Shown here: positions 35,655 to 47,699 of the stretch, piece after piece
Numbering within the stretch: position 1 is the first letter of the stretch
Layout of the letters: each line of letters begins with the position of its first letter
NCBI RefSeq assembly: GCF_003265705.1
Contig: NW_020312817.1
Span: 34,063,820 to 34,127,819 of the forward strand
Length of the DNA: 64,000 nt
Reading direction: 5' to 3'
Source of the DNA: Callorhinus ursinus
Lineage: Eukaryota; Chordata; Mammalia; Carnivora; Otariidae
The notes under the pieces: model-generated
Database searches by the model: none
Told to the model about the DNA's origin: nothing
Seen by the model: the letters and a program-made list of their open reading frames with translations, nothing else
Position numbers and translations under genes: made by a program

Positions 35655-38125
35655 AGGAGATAAAGGGTATTTAGATGTACTACTTCCCTTTAAGTCTTAA
35701 ATTGGAATATATATCCCCTTTTAAATGTGGTGTTAAGTTAGTAAGCCTTGATATTTTACTAGAGAACATTATTCTGTTTTTTAAAAAGTGCAATTAAATG
35801 GAACATGGACCAATCTCTCGATCTACTGATTAAATTTAGTTGTTTGGATCATGAAACTCAAAATACATAGATATTTTCATTATTGACTAATATTAAATAA
35901 GTGTATGCCCAATAATGGGAATTAAAGTGAGATTGATTTTAGCTCATTGTAAAATGGGGAAAACATTCTAAAGATATGGTCCCCCAACATCTCATATATG
36001 GTATCTAGCATAACCCTTCCTAGAATTATGCTTGTAGCCTACTTTGTCAAGTAAATAAATGGACACTTTGGGAGGAAACAGTCCTACCACTATGGGTTAT
36101 TTAAGCCAAAACTCGACCGTCATCTGCTAGAGATACTGCTGAAAACATTCCTAAGGGAGTAGAAAATTGGTGAAGATGATTTTTAAAGTCTTTTTGATCT
36201 CTAAAATTTTTTGATCCTACATTTTCATTACATTGACATTTGCACTTCACAATACCTTGCTGATCTTTCACCTGCTGTGGGAGAATGATGCAGTTTTAAG
36301 AGTAGCTTTCTGAACCAATTCTTTCATATTTGAAGAATTCTTATGAATATTTTCTTAGAATAGACAGGAAGTGAGTGGAGACGTACAGGCTTTGAAGACT
36401 GAATTGGTGACACTTAATAGGGAGGGAAATTGGCTTCATTGCAAAAATTCAATAAAGAAAGGGGTAACCAAATGAAAGCACCATCCCAAACAAGCCTGAG
36501 ACATTCTGAAAATTGGCACATCTCACTTTTGTTTTGTTTAATCAGACCCTCCTGCCCCACCTTTGAAGTTACATTAGTTGGAATCATTTATGGCTCTTGC
36601 CTCAAGATTAACTTTATTAGCCTTCCATCACCCCAGGAAAAAGGAGTGCAGTCTCAGTGTGACATTACTCTGATAATGTTGGTGGCTTGACTTATGACTT
36701 TATCCTTTGTTCGGCATTTTCCACCCTTTACTGTAAAATTAAGACAACATTCCAGACAGTTGTCATTAAATTTTACAACTGCGTATTTGTTTTCAAAGGA
36801 CTGAAATGACTGTGTTTATTTGTTTATTGTTTCTGAAAAAGCATTTATTTCCTTTCGTTCAGAACAAAAGAAAACTTTGTGGATCATAAACAAGATGTTT
36901 CTGTTTTTCCTGTCCTCCCGCCCCCCTTCCTTCTTTCATTTAACCTTCCTACCCCCCCGCCAGTTACCTCTGAGCCATTATGTTCTAAGGCCATGTTTTC
37001 TACTCGTGATAAACACGAGGGTCCTTTGCCTTCAAGACCTCGATACAGAGAATTGCTTTATACCACAAGGTTTTGGTAGGAGCACTTAGTCATATACTCA
37101 GTATCTACTGAGTAATCGCCATAAGAAAGCTACTGGGATAGACATGAAAGAGACAACAGCCATGCACTCAGTTACTGAAATCTTGGGGCAATAAGAGAGG
37201 GGACACCAATACTCAGTGAACAGTTACACAAAGTAAAGAGAAAGAGACTAGAGAACAGATTAAATAAAACGTGGACATCTACGGGAACACATCTACTACA
37301 CTTCTCTCCACTAGGAGTCACATGAGATACCAAAACAAAGACTGAAAGGCCATGTTCTAAAGTTTGGTTTTTTTGTTACTGAGAGTTTTGCAAGAGCACC
37401 TAGTCTAGCTATGTTACGCCCCCGCCTGGAAAAAATATATATTAACAGGTAGGGGCAGTTCACTGAGTCTCTGCAAAGGCCAAAGACTTAGAACTAGAGG
37501 AAAACAGGTAAGATCCCAACACAGAGATTACATGGCAGGCTACTCTAGTGGGAGCCTTGCCGCAGCTGCCCGCCAAACTCAAGCTCTGGTCGTGGGAAGC
37601 TCTGACAGATAGCCCCTTCATCATACTGTGTATCTTTGCCAGGAAATTCTGCCCAGCACCCTCTTCCTCACATCACCCTCTCCTGAATCACATGCTCATC
37701 TGTGTCTGTCTGATTGGCAGAGCCTTGGTCATTCGTCCAATTCTCACTGAAGGAAGGTAGAAAAAGAAACTCAGGCTTCTTGTTTGGGTAGGCTGGACCC
37801 CTAATGTACTAAAATTTCCCAATACAGAAAGTGTTCAAAAGATGTTCGGTATCAATGAGTGTATCAATAACTACTGCAGTATCAAAGCAGTCTGTAGAAA
37901 AAGGTCTGTCAAGTTCTTATCACCAACTTAGTACACAGCAATCCCAGAGTAAGCAGTTAATGGATGAGAGAGGATTTCTGGTCAAGGAAGAAAATAATAC
38001 CATCTAAGAAAGAATAATTCGTTAGGAAGGGGAGTGGGTGTCAGGAGGACATAGGTATAGAAATTTTTTCAAAACTTTATTTTTTTCTTTTTTGCCATGG
38101 AAATTTTAAGCATAGTATTTAACTG
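35655..38125. other. Unassigned DNA
   Basis: No gene recognised over 2.5 kb. Open frames at 36430-36690, 36820-37089 and 37548-37760 were inspected and show no known domain or paralogue. 36900-37080 is C-rich. Confidence 0.5.
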
Positions 38126-39525
38126 GTCACAACTTTTTTTTAAAATTTTTTTATTGTTATGTTAATCACCATATATTACATATTTTGTTTTGGTGTAGTG
38201 TTCCATGATTCATTGTTTGTTCATAACACCCAGTGCTCCATGCAGAATGTGCCCTCTTTAATACCCATCACCAGGCTAACCCATCCCCCAACCCTCCTCC
38301 CCTCTAGAAACCTCAGTTTGTTTTTCAGAGTCCATCATCTCTCCTGGTTCGTCTCCCCCTCTGACTTACTCCCCTTCATTCTTCCTCTCCTGCTATCTTC
38401 TTCTTTTTTCTTTTTTCTTAAAATATGTTGTGTTATTTGTTTCAGAAGTACAGATCTGTGATTCAACAGTCTTACACAATTCACAGCGCACACCGTAGCA
38501 CATATCTTCCCCAATGTCTATCACCCAGCCACCCCATCCCTCCCACCCCCGACCACTCCAGCAACCCTCAGTTTGTTCCTGAGATTAAGAACTCCTCATA
38601 TCAGTGAGGTCATATGATACAGGTCTTTCTCTGATTGACTTATTTCACTCAGCATAACACCCTCCAGTTCCATCCACGTCGTTGCAAATGGCAAGATCTC
38701 ATTCCTTTTGATGGCTGCATAATATTCCATTGTGTATATATACCACCTCTTCTTTATCCATTCATCTGTCGATGGACATCTTGGCTCTTTCCACAGTTTG
38801 GCTATTGTGGACATTGCTGCTATAAACATTGGGGTGCACATACCCCTTCGGGTCCCTACATTTGTATCTTTGGGGTAAATACCCAGTAGTGCAATTGCTG
38901 GATCGAATGGTAGCTCTAATTTCAACTGTTTGAGGAACCTCCATACTGTTTTCCAGAGGGGTTGCACCAGCTTGCATTCCCACCAACAGTATAGAAGGGT
39001 TCCCCTTTCTCCACATCCCCGCCAACATCTGTCGTTCCCTGACTTGTTAATTTTAGCCATTCTGACGGGTGTGAGGTGGTATCTCATTGAGGTTTTGATT
39101 TGGATTTCCCCGATGCCGAGCGATGTTGAGCACTTTTTCATGTGCCTGTTGGCCATTTGGATGTCTTCTTTGGAAAAATGTCTGTTCATGTCTTCTGCCC
39201 ATTTCTTGATTGGATTATTTGTTCTTTGGGTGTTGAGTTTGATAAGTTCTTTATAGATTTTGGATACTAGCCCTTTATCTGATATGTCATTTGCAAATAT
39301 TTTCTCCCATTCTGTCGGTTGTCTTTTGGTTTTGTGGACTGTTTCTTTTGCTGTGCAAAAGCTTTTTATCTTGATGAAATCCCAATAGTTCATTTTTGCC
39401 CTGGCTTCCTGTGCCTTTGGTGATGTTTCTAGGAAGAAGTTGCTGCGGCTGAGGTCGAAGAGGTTGCTGCCTGTGTTCTCCTTTAGGATTTGGATGGACT
39501 CCTGTCTCACGTTTAGGTCTTTCAA
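38126..39525 (-). mobile_element. Carnivore L1 copy A: 3' UTR and ORF2 C-terminus
   Basis: Antisense, relatively young L1. The poly(A) appears as T runs at 38132-38152. The 3' UTR spans about 38153-38600 and contains 'gtgttccatgattcattgtt' and 'cagcaaccctcagtttgttc'. From 38596 to 39525 the minus strand has an open ORF2 C-terminal segment of about 310 residues ending [12 protein letters not shown]. The Cys-rich motif CX3CX7HX4C has Tyr in place of His (codon at 38989-38991). The 5' continuation is lost in the gap. Confidence 0.95.
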
Positions 39526-39625
39526 NNNNNNNNNNNNNNNNNNNNNNNNNNNNNNNNNNNNNNNNNNNNNNNNNNNNNNNNNNNNNNNNNNNNNNNNNNN
39601 NNNNNNNNNNNNNNNNNNNNNNNNN
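39526..39625. other. Assembly gap, 100 N
   Basis: Exactly 100 N, a conventional placeholder for unknown length. It separates two copies of the same L1 segment. Open frames that run across it are artefacts. Confidence 0.99.
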
Positions 39626-42600
39626 TATACCACCTCTTCTTTATCCATTCAACTGTCGATGGACATCTTGGCTCTTTCCACAGTTTGGCCATTGTGGACA
39701 TTGCTGCTATAAACATCAGGGTGCACGTACCTCTTCGGATCACTACATTTGTATCTTTGGGGTAGTAGTGCAATTGCTGGATCATATGGTAGCTCTATTT
39801 TCAACTTTTTGAGGAACTTCCATACTGTTTTCCAGAGTGGTTGCACCAGCTTGCATTCCCACCAACAGTGTAGGACGGTTCCCCTTTCTCCACATCCCTG
39901 CCAACATCTGTCGTTTCCTGACTTGTTAATTTTAGCCATTCTGACTGGTGTGAGATCAGAATCTCATTGAGGTTTTGATTTGGATTTCCCTGATGCCAAG
40001 TGATGTTGAGCATTTGGATGTGTCTGTTGGCCATTTGGATGTCTTCTTTGGAAAAATGTCTGTTCATGCCTTCTGCCCATTTCTTGACTGGATTATTTGT
40101 TCTTTGGATGTTGAGTTTGATAAGTTCTTTATAGATTTTGGATACTAGCCCTTTATCTGATATGCCATTTGCAAATATTTTCTTCCCACTCCCAAAGTTG
40201 GTTGTCTTCTGGTTTTGTTGATTGTTTCCTTTGCTGTGCAAAAGCTTTTTACCTTGATGAAGTCCCAACAGTTCATTTTTGCCCTTGCTTCCCTTGCCTT
40301 GGGCGATGTTTCTAGGAAGAAGTTGGTGTGGCTGAGGTCGAAGAGGTTGCTGCCTGTGTTCTCCTTTAGGATTTGGATGGACTCCTGTCTCACATTGAGG
40401 TCTTTCAACCATTTGGAGTCTATTTTTGTGTGTGGTGTAAGGAAATGGTCCAGTTTCATTCTTCTGCAGGTGGCTGTCCAATTTTCCCAACACCATTTGT
40501 TGAAGAGACTGTCTTTTTTCCATTGGACATTCTTTCCTCCTTTGTCAAAGATTAGTTGACCATAGAGGTGAGGGTCCTTATCTGGGCTCTCTCTTCTGTT
40601 CCATTGATCTAGGTGTCTGTTTTTGTGCCAGCACCATACTGCCTTGATGATGACAGCTTATAATAGAGCTTGAAGTCCAGAATTGTGATGCCACTGGCTT
40701 TGCTTTTCTTTTTCAACATTCCTCTGGCTATTCGGGGTCTTTCCTGGTTCCATACAAATTTTAGGATTATTTGTTCCATTTCTTTGAAAAAAGATTGATT
40801 GAAAAAAAGATTAGAAAAAATATTGATGGGGATTGCATTGAATGTGTAGATTGCTCTAGGTAGCATTGACATCTTCAGAATATTTGTTCTTCCAATCCAT
40901 GAGCATGGAACGTTTTTCCATTTCTTTGTGCTTCCTCAATTTCTTTCATAAGTATTTTTAGAGTTTTCTGAGTACAGATCCTTTAACTCTTTGGTTAGAT
41001 TTATTCCTAGGTATCTTATGGTTTTGGGTGCAATTGTAAATGGGATCGACTCCTTAATTTCTCTTTCTTCTGTCTTGTTGTTGGTGTATAGGAATGCCAC
41101 TGATTTCTGTGCATTGATTTTATATCCTGCCACTTTACTGAATTCCTGTACGAGTTCTAGCAGTTTTGGGGCAGAGTCTTTTGGGTTTTCCACATAAACT
41201 ATCATATCATCTACAAAGAGTGAGAGTTCGACTTCTTCTTTGCTGATTTGGATGCCTTTGATTTCTTTTTGTTGTCTGATTGCTGTGGCTAGGACTTCTA
41301 ATACTATGTTGAATAGCAGTGGTGATAGTGGACATCCCTGCCGTGTTCCTGACCTTAGGGGGAGAGCTCTCAGTTTCTCCCCATTGAGAATGATATTCAC
41401 TGTGGGTTTTTCATAGATGGCTTTTATGATATTGAGGTATGTACCCTCCATCCCTATACTCTGAAGAGTTTTGATCAAGAAAGGATGCTGTACTTGGTCA
41501 AATGTTTTTTCTGCATCTATTGAGAGGATCATATGATTCTTGTTCTTTCTTTTGTTAATGTACTGTATCATGTTGATTGATTTGCAGATGTTGAGCCAAC
41601 CTTGCAGCCCAAGGATAAATCCCACTTGGTCATGGTGAATAATCCTTTTAATGTACTGTTGGATCCTATTGGCTAGTATTTTGGTGTGAATTTTTGCATC
41701 CATGTTCATCAAGGATATTGGTCTGTAATTCTCCTTTTTGATGGGGTCTTTGTCTGGTTTTGGGATCAAGGTGGCCTCATAAAACAAGTTTGGAAGTTTT
41801 CCTTCCATTTCTATTTTTTGGAACAGTTTCAGAAGAATAGGTACTAATTCTTCTTTAAATGTTTGGTGTAATTCCCCTGGGAAGCCATCTGGCCCTGGGC
41901 TTTTGTGTCTTGGGAGATTTTTGATGACTGCTTCAATTTCCTTAGTGGTTATAGGTCTGTTCTGGTTTTCTATTTCTTCCTGGTTCAGTTTTGGTAGTTG
42001 ATACATCTCTAGGAATGCATCCATTTCTTCCAGGTTATCTAATTTGCTGGCATAGAGTTGCTCATAATATGTTCTTAAAATTGTTTGTATTTCTTTGGTG
42101 TTGGTTGTGATCTTTCCTCTTTCATTCATGATTTTGTTGATTTGGGTCATTTCTCTTTTCTTTTTGATAATTCTGCCCAGGGGTTTATCACTCTTGTTAA
42201 TTCTTTCAAAGAACCAGCTCCTAGTTTCGTTGATCTGTTCTACTGTTCTTTTGGTTTCTATTTCATTGATTTCTGCTCTGATCTTTATTATTTCTCTTCT
42301 CCTGCTGGGTTTAGGCTTTATTTGCTGTTTTTTCTCCAGCTCCTTTAGGTGTAGGGATAGGTTGTGTATTTGAGACCTTTCTTGTTTCTTGAGAAAGGCT
42401 TGTATTGCTCTATACTTTCCTCTTAAAACTGCCTTTGCTGCATCCCAAAGATTTTGAACAGTTGTGTTTTCATTTTCATTGGTTTCCATGAATTTTTTTA
42501 ATTCTTCTTTAATTTCCTGGTTGACCCATTCATTCTTTAGTAGGATGCTCTTTAGCCTCCATGTATTTGAGTTCTTTCTGACTTTCCTCTTGTGATTGAG

Positions 42601-42835
42601 TTCTGGTTTCAAAGCATTGTGGTCTGAAAATATGCAGGGCATGATCCCAATCTTTTGGTACCGGTTGAGACCTGATTTGTGACCTAGGATGTGATCTATT
42701 CTGGAGAATGTTCCATGGGCACTAGAGAATAATGTGTATTCCATTGTTTTGGGATGGAATGTTCCAAATATGTCTGTGAAGTCCATCTGGTCCAGTGTGT
42801 CATTTCAAGTCTTTATTTCCTTGTTGATCTTTTGC
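39626..42835 (-). mobile_element. Carnivore L1 copy B, 5'-truncated
   Basis: Antisense L1 of the same family as copy A. It begins at the gap inside the ORF2 C-terminal region and runs to the endonuclease domain, ending near 42835 with 'cttgttgatcttttgct'. 39626-40408 repeats 38738-39525 in the same orientation with scattered differences and small indels (for example a missing 'aaatacccag' near 39765). ORF2 is broken near 40936 and again at 40800-40815, where a short local repeat of 'aaaaaagatt' is inserted. ORF1 and the 5' UTR are absent. Confidence 0.95.
40936..42786 (-). pseudogene. L1 ORF2 fragment: endonuclease end plus reverse transcriptase
   Basis: 616-codon open frame from a 5'-truncated L1. 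Residues 28-36 (SRIDHILGH) and 54-56 (SDH, holding the catalytic His) belong to the APE-like endonuclease. The reverse transcriptase follows: [10 protein letters not shown] at 296-305, the first catalytic Asp in SIDAEKTFD (422-430), [10 protein letters not shown] at 481-490. The catalytic box, normally FADD, is FVDD at 524-527 (Val codon at 41212-41214). A frameshift at the 3' end, just after [10 protein letters not shown], separates it from the C-terminal part. It cannot be autonomous. Plus-strand frames over it (40991-42373) are shadows. Confidence 0.93.
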
Positions 42836-42955
42836 TGTCACTTCTGCTTTTTATAAGTTTCTTTAAAGCAAGCCCATCAACACTCAAAAGTTCTCTGTAT
42901 TGCCACATAAGTAAATTGTTGCATCATAAACAGGTATTGCAATGTCTCATTTCTT

Positions 42956-43167
42956 TTTTTTTTTAAGATTTTATTTATTTATTTTAGAGAGAGAGAGAGA
43001 GACAGCATGAGTGGGAGGGGCACATGGGGATGGAGAGATAGAATATCAAGCATACTCCATGCTGAGTGTGGAGCCTAACTCGGGGCTCGATCCCAGGACC
43101 CTGAGATCATGACCTGAGCTGAAATCAAGAAGCAGATGCTCAACCAACTGTGCCACCCAGGTGCCCC
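42956..43167 (-). mobile_element. Can-SINE
   Basis: Complement copy with T-run, 'taagattttatttatttatt', GA-rich tract, 'cggggctcgatcccaggacc' and end 'gccacccaggtgcccc'. TSD gcaatgtctcatttctt (42939-42955) versus gcaacatttcatttctt (43168-43184), two mismatches. Confidence 0.96.
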
Positions 43168-43184
43168 GCAACATTTCATTTCTT

Positions 43185-45310
43185 AATGGATCATCAAGCC
43201 AATCTTATGTTCAGTGTAGCAGGCCATATAGCAGTCTATTAGAATCCATTCCTGGTCACTGATCTGGGTGACCATCCCTAATTTTCAAACAATTTCTCAT
43301 CACCTCAAAAATTATTCTTTTAACTTGGTGACAGTGAATTTTCAAAAAATAAAAGCACATATGAAAGGTGATATTAATTACAACTCCATCTATTCTGACC
43401 CTCTCTATTCTTCTGCCCATTGTAAAGTTACTAAACCATAAAAATTCCAACATAACCCTTGAGGTTGTAGGAGTCATTGTATATCTTTTGTCTTACATTG
43501 CCCAGGATTTAAAACTGCAGATGTTCATTCAGCTGCTGCCAAAGACTTCTTCAAGTTTTAATAGTTCGCTTTCAGCCAATGGAATTGACTTTCAAGAACA
43601 CAAATTTTACGGATTCCCAGCCACGCTAGAAGGTCATTAGCCTAAGTTTAGGATTATGAGGCTATGCAGTCAGAATGCTGATCACTAGGAGGAACAGGTG
43701 CTGGGTCCGGAGGAGGGGTCACTTCCCTCCCAGTTCAATATATTTTGACTTGATCTTTGTGGATAAGAAGCAGTAATAGCAATTCTCCCAAATTCTAAGA
43801 CCAGAGAGTTGTTGATTCTGTCCTGTGTTGTGCTTATCCAGTCCCACTGCCACTGCGAGTACCACATTTTCATTTTATTGACAGTAATCTTCACATATTA
43901 CTCAACCTTCCTTATTTAGCTATTAGATGGGAGTCGTATTTAGGAAAACCTATACCCCTCCACCCAGGAGGTGATACTGGTATGTATTAAACAGCCTGAA
44001 TGATCAGAGCATTCCAGGACTTCTGAAGGGCCTATTCCCTTAACCTAGGACATTTCTTCATGAGTAAATGATCCAGCACCGTCCACTCCTAACTTTCTAT
44101 TGTTCTACACCAAATAAAACATTTGGCCCAGTATGGGACTATTAGTGCCTAACTAGTCTAATAGTCCCAAGTCTAAAAAGCACCAGAACATCTGTTCCCA
44201 AACCCTAGTCCACCTTACTAACATCTTGGCAAAGGGTCTCATGCTTGAATGGAGATATCAGCACTATCTCTAGCACAGTTCAGGCAGAAAGATATGAAGG
44301 TTAACCTTCTACTTCTTTGCAATTAGTAGCATCTTGGGCCTCCAGAAGGTGTAGGTACTTTAGGCTCTTTGGGTTTCAGGGTTCCATATCTGAACCCCTA
44401 GACTTAGTGCAGAAATTCTGGATTATAACATTAGTAAAACTGAGATTCTGCTAGTTTGTGGCAACTCTAATGTAGCCATTTGGTGCCAATCTAGGCATAT
44501 AGTACCTATAGTTTGTAGGTATGCTTTCCAGGCTGAAGTCAAAGACCCAAACTTTGCTCCACTTTACGAAAAATGAAATGGTGAGTTCTGTCCAAGGGAT
44601 CTTCTCTCCTACAGCAATTATTAATTACTTACAATAGTATATAATCCTTTTTGAGCTATACTATCAGGGATAGCAAAGGGCAACACTCTGTATTAGCTGT
44701 CCGACTACCTTGACAGGCATCAGGTCATCTTAGGTATCTTTCTTAAATAGTGATTAGAAGAAAACAATGTGCACCAGTGAAGCACATTAAACTAGCAATA
44801 AAATTGTGAGAGTCTTTCTCTTTATTAAAATTAGAGTGAATCAAACTGGGCATGGAATAATAAGCAAAATACAGTTCTTATCTATAAGCGCCTTGGGAAG
44901 AGTACTTGCCAGTGAAGCAGCACAAAAAACAGATTTCATAGTCAGGATTTGTTTCCAAATGTACACTGGAATTCAAGGACATAGGTGATGCCAGTCTACA
45001 GCAATACATCATCTAGATTTTAGACGTCTGCCTACTTACTAGACACGTCTCCTTAGCCTTTAAATATGCCCATGTTGTTCTCATTAAAAATAAGAGCAAG
45101 AATAGCAACAAAAAAGAGGAAGACAAGGAGAAGAAGAAGGAAGAGGGAAAAAAAAAAAAGGAAACTGGCAAAGAAAAGAAGCACCACCAACAAAAGCTAT
45201 GCAGCCCTCTCTAGATAGTGTCTGATATCTTTCCTTTCTGTCTGTGGCATCAGATTCATTTGCCATTATCCATATTCCGTGACTTCTTTAGTAATATAAC
45301 CCTCAATTTT
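43185..45310. other. Unassigned DNA
   Basis: No gene recognised over 2.1 kb. Open frames at 43256-43640, 43685-43894 minus and 44806-44988 were inspected without finding a family. A purine-rich stretch at 45105-45180 explains the minus frame at 45084-45266. Confidence 0.5.
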
Positions 45311-45319
45311 TAAATGTGC

Positions 45320-45600
45320 ACATGGGCTGCCTGGCATGAAGGGTACATTTCCCAGACTCTTTTGATACTAGGCTTGGCTCTATCACTAAGCTCTAGTCAA
45401 AGGAACCTGAAAGTTTCCTGAAATCATCACTATGGAAGGGCTCACCCTTCCATCATCCTTCCTCCTTCCTGATGGCTGTAACGCAGTCATGAGGGCCTGA
45501 GACTCAGCAGACATCTTAGATTATAAAATGAAAGTTGAGGATGGGGAAGCAATAAGATTGAAGGAGGTTGGGTCATCCTGATGGTCCCGCAAGCCACCTT
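45320..45600 (+). repeat. Ancient interspersed repeat, family X (5' half)
   Basis: 'ggtacatttcccagactctt', 'ctctagtcaaaggaacctga', 'catcatccttcctccttcct' and 'gatggctgtaacgcagtcat' parallel the same family proposed at 2225-2600. Followed at 45611-45650 by an L1-like 3' tail ('tatgtcaattatattctaat'). Confidence 0.4.
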
Positions 45601-45784
45601 AAACACACACACTGTTGTATGTCAATTATATTCTAATAAAGCTGGAAAAAATAATAGCCCTGGTGCTGTAAGGATGAGATATTTAAAAGCCTTGGCACAA
45701 AGCCTGGTTTTGTTTTATAAATCGTGCTATTAAAAATGCATGTAATATGTTGTAGCGACTATTATGATGATAAAGAAATTCTCA

Positions 45785-45905
45785 TTATCAGCCACACATT
45801 GTACTAGGCACTATGTGCACAAGACAGCCCCTGTCCTCAGTGAGCTTATAGTAAGAGAGGATAGATGGCACAAAACAACCTATTAAAATGCACTAAATTG
45901 TAAAA
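45785..45905 (+). repeat. Ancient L2/MIR-age repeat fragment
   Basis: 'cacattgtactaggcactat' and 'cccctgtcctcagtgagctt' match a very common 'tgccaggcactgt...ccctgccctcaaggagctta' mammalian repeat segment. Confidence 0.55.
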
Positions 45906-46159
45906 CATAGGCAGATGTTAATAACCTTTTATTTTATCCTGTACTATATATCTTCCTGGGTTTCTTAAAGAATGTAAAAATCCATTGAACTTTCACCATT
46001 TAGATATATCTCCAATAATAACAGTGGATAACAGAAGTAAAACTATTAAAAGAAGTAAAAAGACATTCTAAGATACCTTATATTTTTGTGCCAAAGATTT
46101 GAACAAATGAAACCCTATGCTGTCATTTTAGCACAAATTTTCTTTAAAAATACAGCCTT

Positions 46160-46693
46160 CCCCCCCCTTTTTTTAACATATAATGTATTATTTGTTTCAG
46201 AGGTACAGGTCTGTGATTCAACAGTCTTATACAATTCACAGTGCTCACCATAGCACATACCCTCCCCAATGTCTATCACCCAGCCACCCCATTCCTCCCA
46301 CCCCCCACCACTCCAGCAACCCTCAGTTTGTTTCCTGAGATTAAGAATTCCTCATATCAGTGAGGTCATATGATACATGTCTTTCTCTGATTGACTTATT
46401 TCACTTAGCATAATACCCTCCAGTTCCATCCATGAAGTGGGGGAAATCAGAGGGGGAGACGAACCATGAGAGATGATGGACTCTGAACAACAAACTGAGG
46501 GTTCTAGAGGGGAGGGGGGTGGGGGGATGGGTTAGCCTGCTGATGGGTATTAAAGAGGGCACGTTCTGCGTGGAGCACTGGGTGTTATGCACAAACAATG
46601 AATCATCGAACACTACATCGAAAACTAATGATGTAATGTATGGTGATTAACATAGCATAGTAATAAAAAATAAATAAATAAACAAAAATACAA
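46160..46693 (+). mobile_element. Carnivore L1 3' end with 5' inversion (twin priming)
   Basis: Two L1 segments in opposite orientation inside one set of target duplications. 46168-46433 is antisense (same sequence as 38415-38670 in copy A). From about 46437 the element is sense ('ggagacgaaccatgagagat', 'gggtgttatgcacaaacaat', 'tgtatggtgattaacatagc') and ends in an A-rich tail. TSD about aaaaatacagcctt (46146-46159) and aaaaacccagcctt (46694-46707). The minus frame at 46401-46613 runs across the junction and is an artefact. Confidence 0.9.
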
Positions 46694-46707
46694 AAAAACC
46701 CAGCCTT

Positions 46708-47439
46708 TTACTTACAGGAATATAACTTCAATTGTGATATGTACATATGATATATGGTATGTGTGTGTGTGTTATTTGACCCAGAAAAAAATTGATGGTA
46801 AATGTAAAGCCTGGTTATAGTACATGGCAATTGAATATATTTAAGTATATTTAAAGGAAATCAATAATTAAAAGTATAACTATTCAGGAAAGAAAATGTA
46901 AATAATTGTATTTCTGGAATAAAATTCAAATAGCATTACTCACAGTTTTATTTTATAGTGAGCATTTAATTAACTCAGTGCATATATAGCTTAAATATTT
47001 TTTTACTCATGTGACATTTTTCAAAGAATAATAAACATCTCTGGATTAAATTTTTTTTAAAGAAAAAGCAAAAATTCAGGTTTTTGTCTTGGTTTCATTT
47101 GCAGTGACACAGATGTCTCAAATAATGGTGCTAGATAATTAATTTTTTTTAATTGTAAGTAAATTAATTTTATTAATGGAAACAGATTGGCTCAGAAAAC
47201 CACAAATTATTTCTTTACATGTACTATGTAAAGTGGCCCTCAAAATTTTCTAGCAATGGATAAGCTTTGTGAATATTTTTTTTGATCAAGGTATACAGAA
47301 TATAGAGAATGGGTACTTAATCTGGATAAAATTATATACAAAACAGAAAAAGGCCTAACTCTTTATTCACTCAGACTTCCTTCTTCCCAAAGTGACCCCG
47401 GGCAGGATTTCTCCAGACCAATAAAGCATCTGGACCTGC
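46708..47439. other. Unassigned AT-rich DNA
   Basis: No gene recognised. A short TG run lies at 46760-46771. Confidence 0.45.
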
Positions 47440-47690
47440 CTCAGTCATCTGGAAGCCAGAGGAGGAACTAGCCCAGGGATAAAGCTGGACACACAATGGA
47501 AAAATCAGAGAAGAAGAAAAGAACCTGAGTCTATGACGACATTGGTGAGCCACTCAATCAACAAATTCTGGAACCACCCTATGTCTGGACTTGTTGTTTT
47601 GTGAGAAAATAAATTTTCTATTGTTTAAGTCAATTTGAGTTTCCTATTACTCAAAGCTAAAAGCCAATTTGATTATTACAGTTTCTTTCT
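47440..47690 (+). repeat. Ancient interspersed repeat, family X (3' half)
   Basis: 'aaagaacctgagtctatgac', 'gttttgtgagaaaataaatt' and 'ttctattgtttaagtcaatt' correspond to the 3' half of the common repeat (…'gtgagaaaaataaactcc'…'ttgtttaagccactgtta'). Name not assigned. Confidence 0.5.
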
Positions 47691-47699
47691 GCACAACTG

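Noticed and set aside
38596..39785. Open frames of 350, 90 and 87 codons spanning the N block
   Set aside because: They read through 100 unknown bases; only the L1 ORF2 parts outside the gap are real sequence.
40991..42373. Plus-strand hydrophobic frames (68-92 codons)
   Set aside because: Antisense shadows of L1 ORF2.
46401..46613. 70-codon minus frame as a protein
   Set aside because: It crosses the L1 inversion junction and is made of L1 3' UTR sequence.
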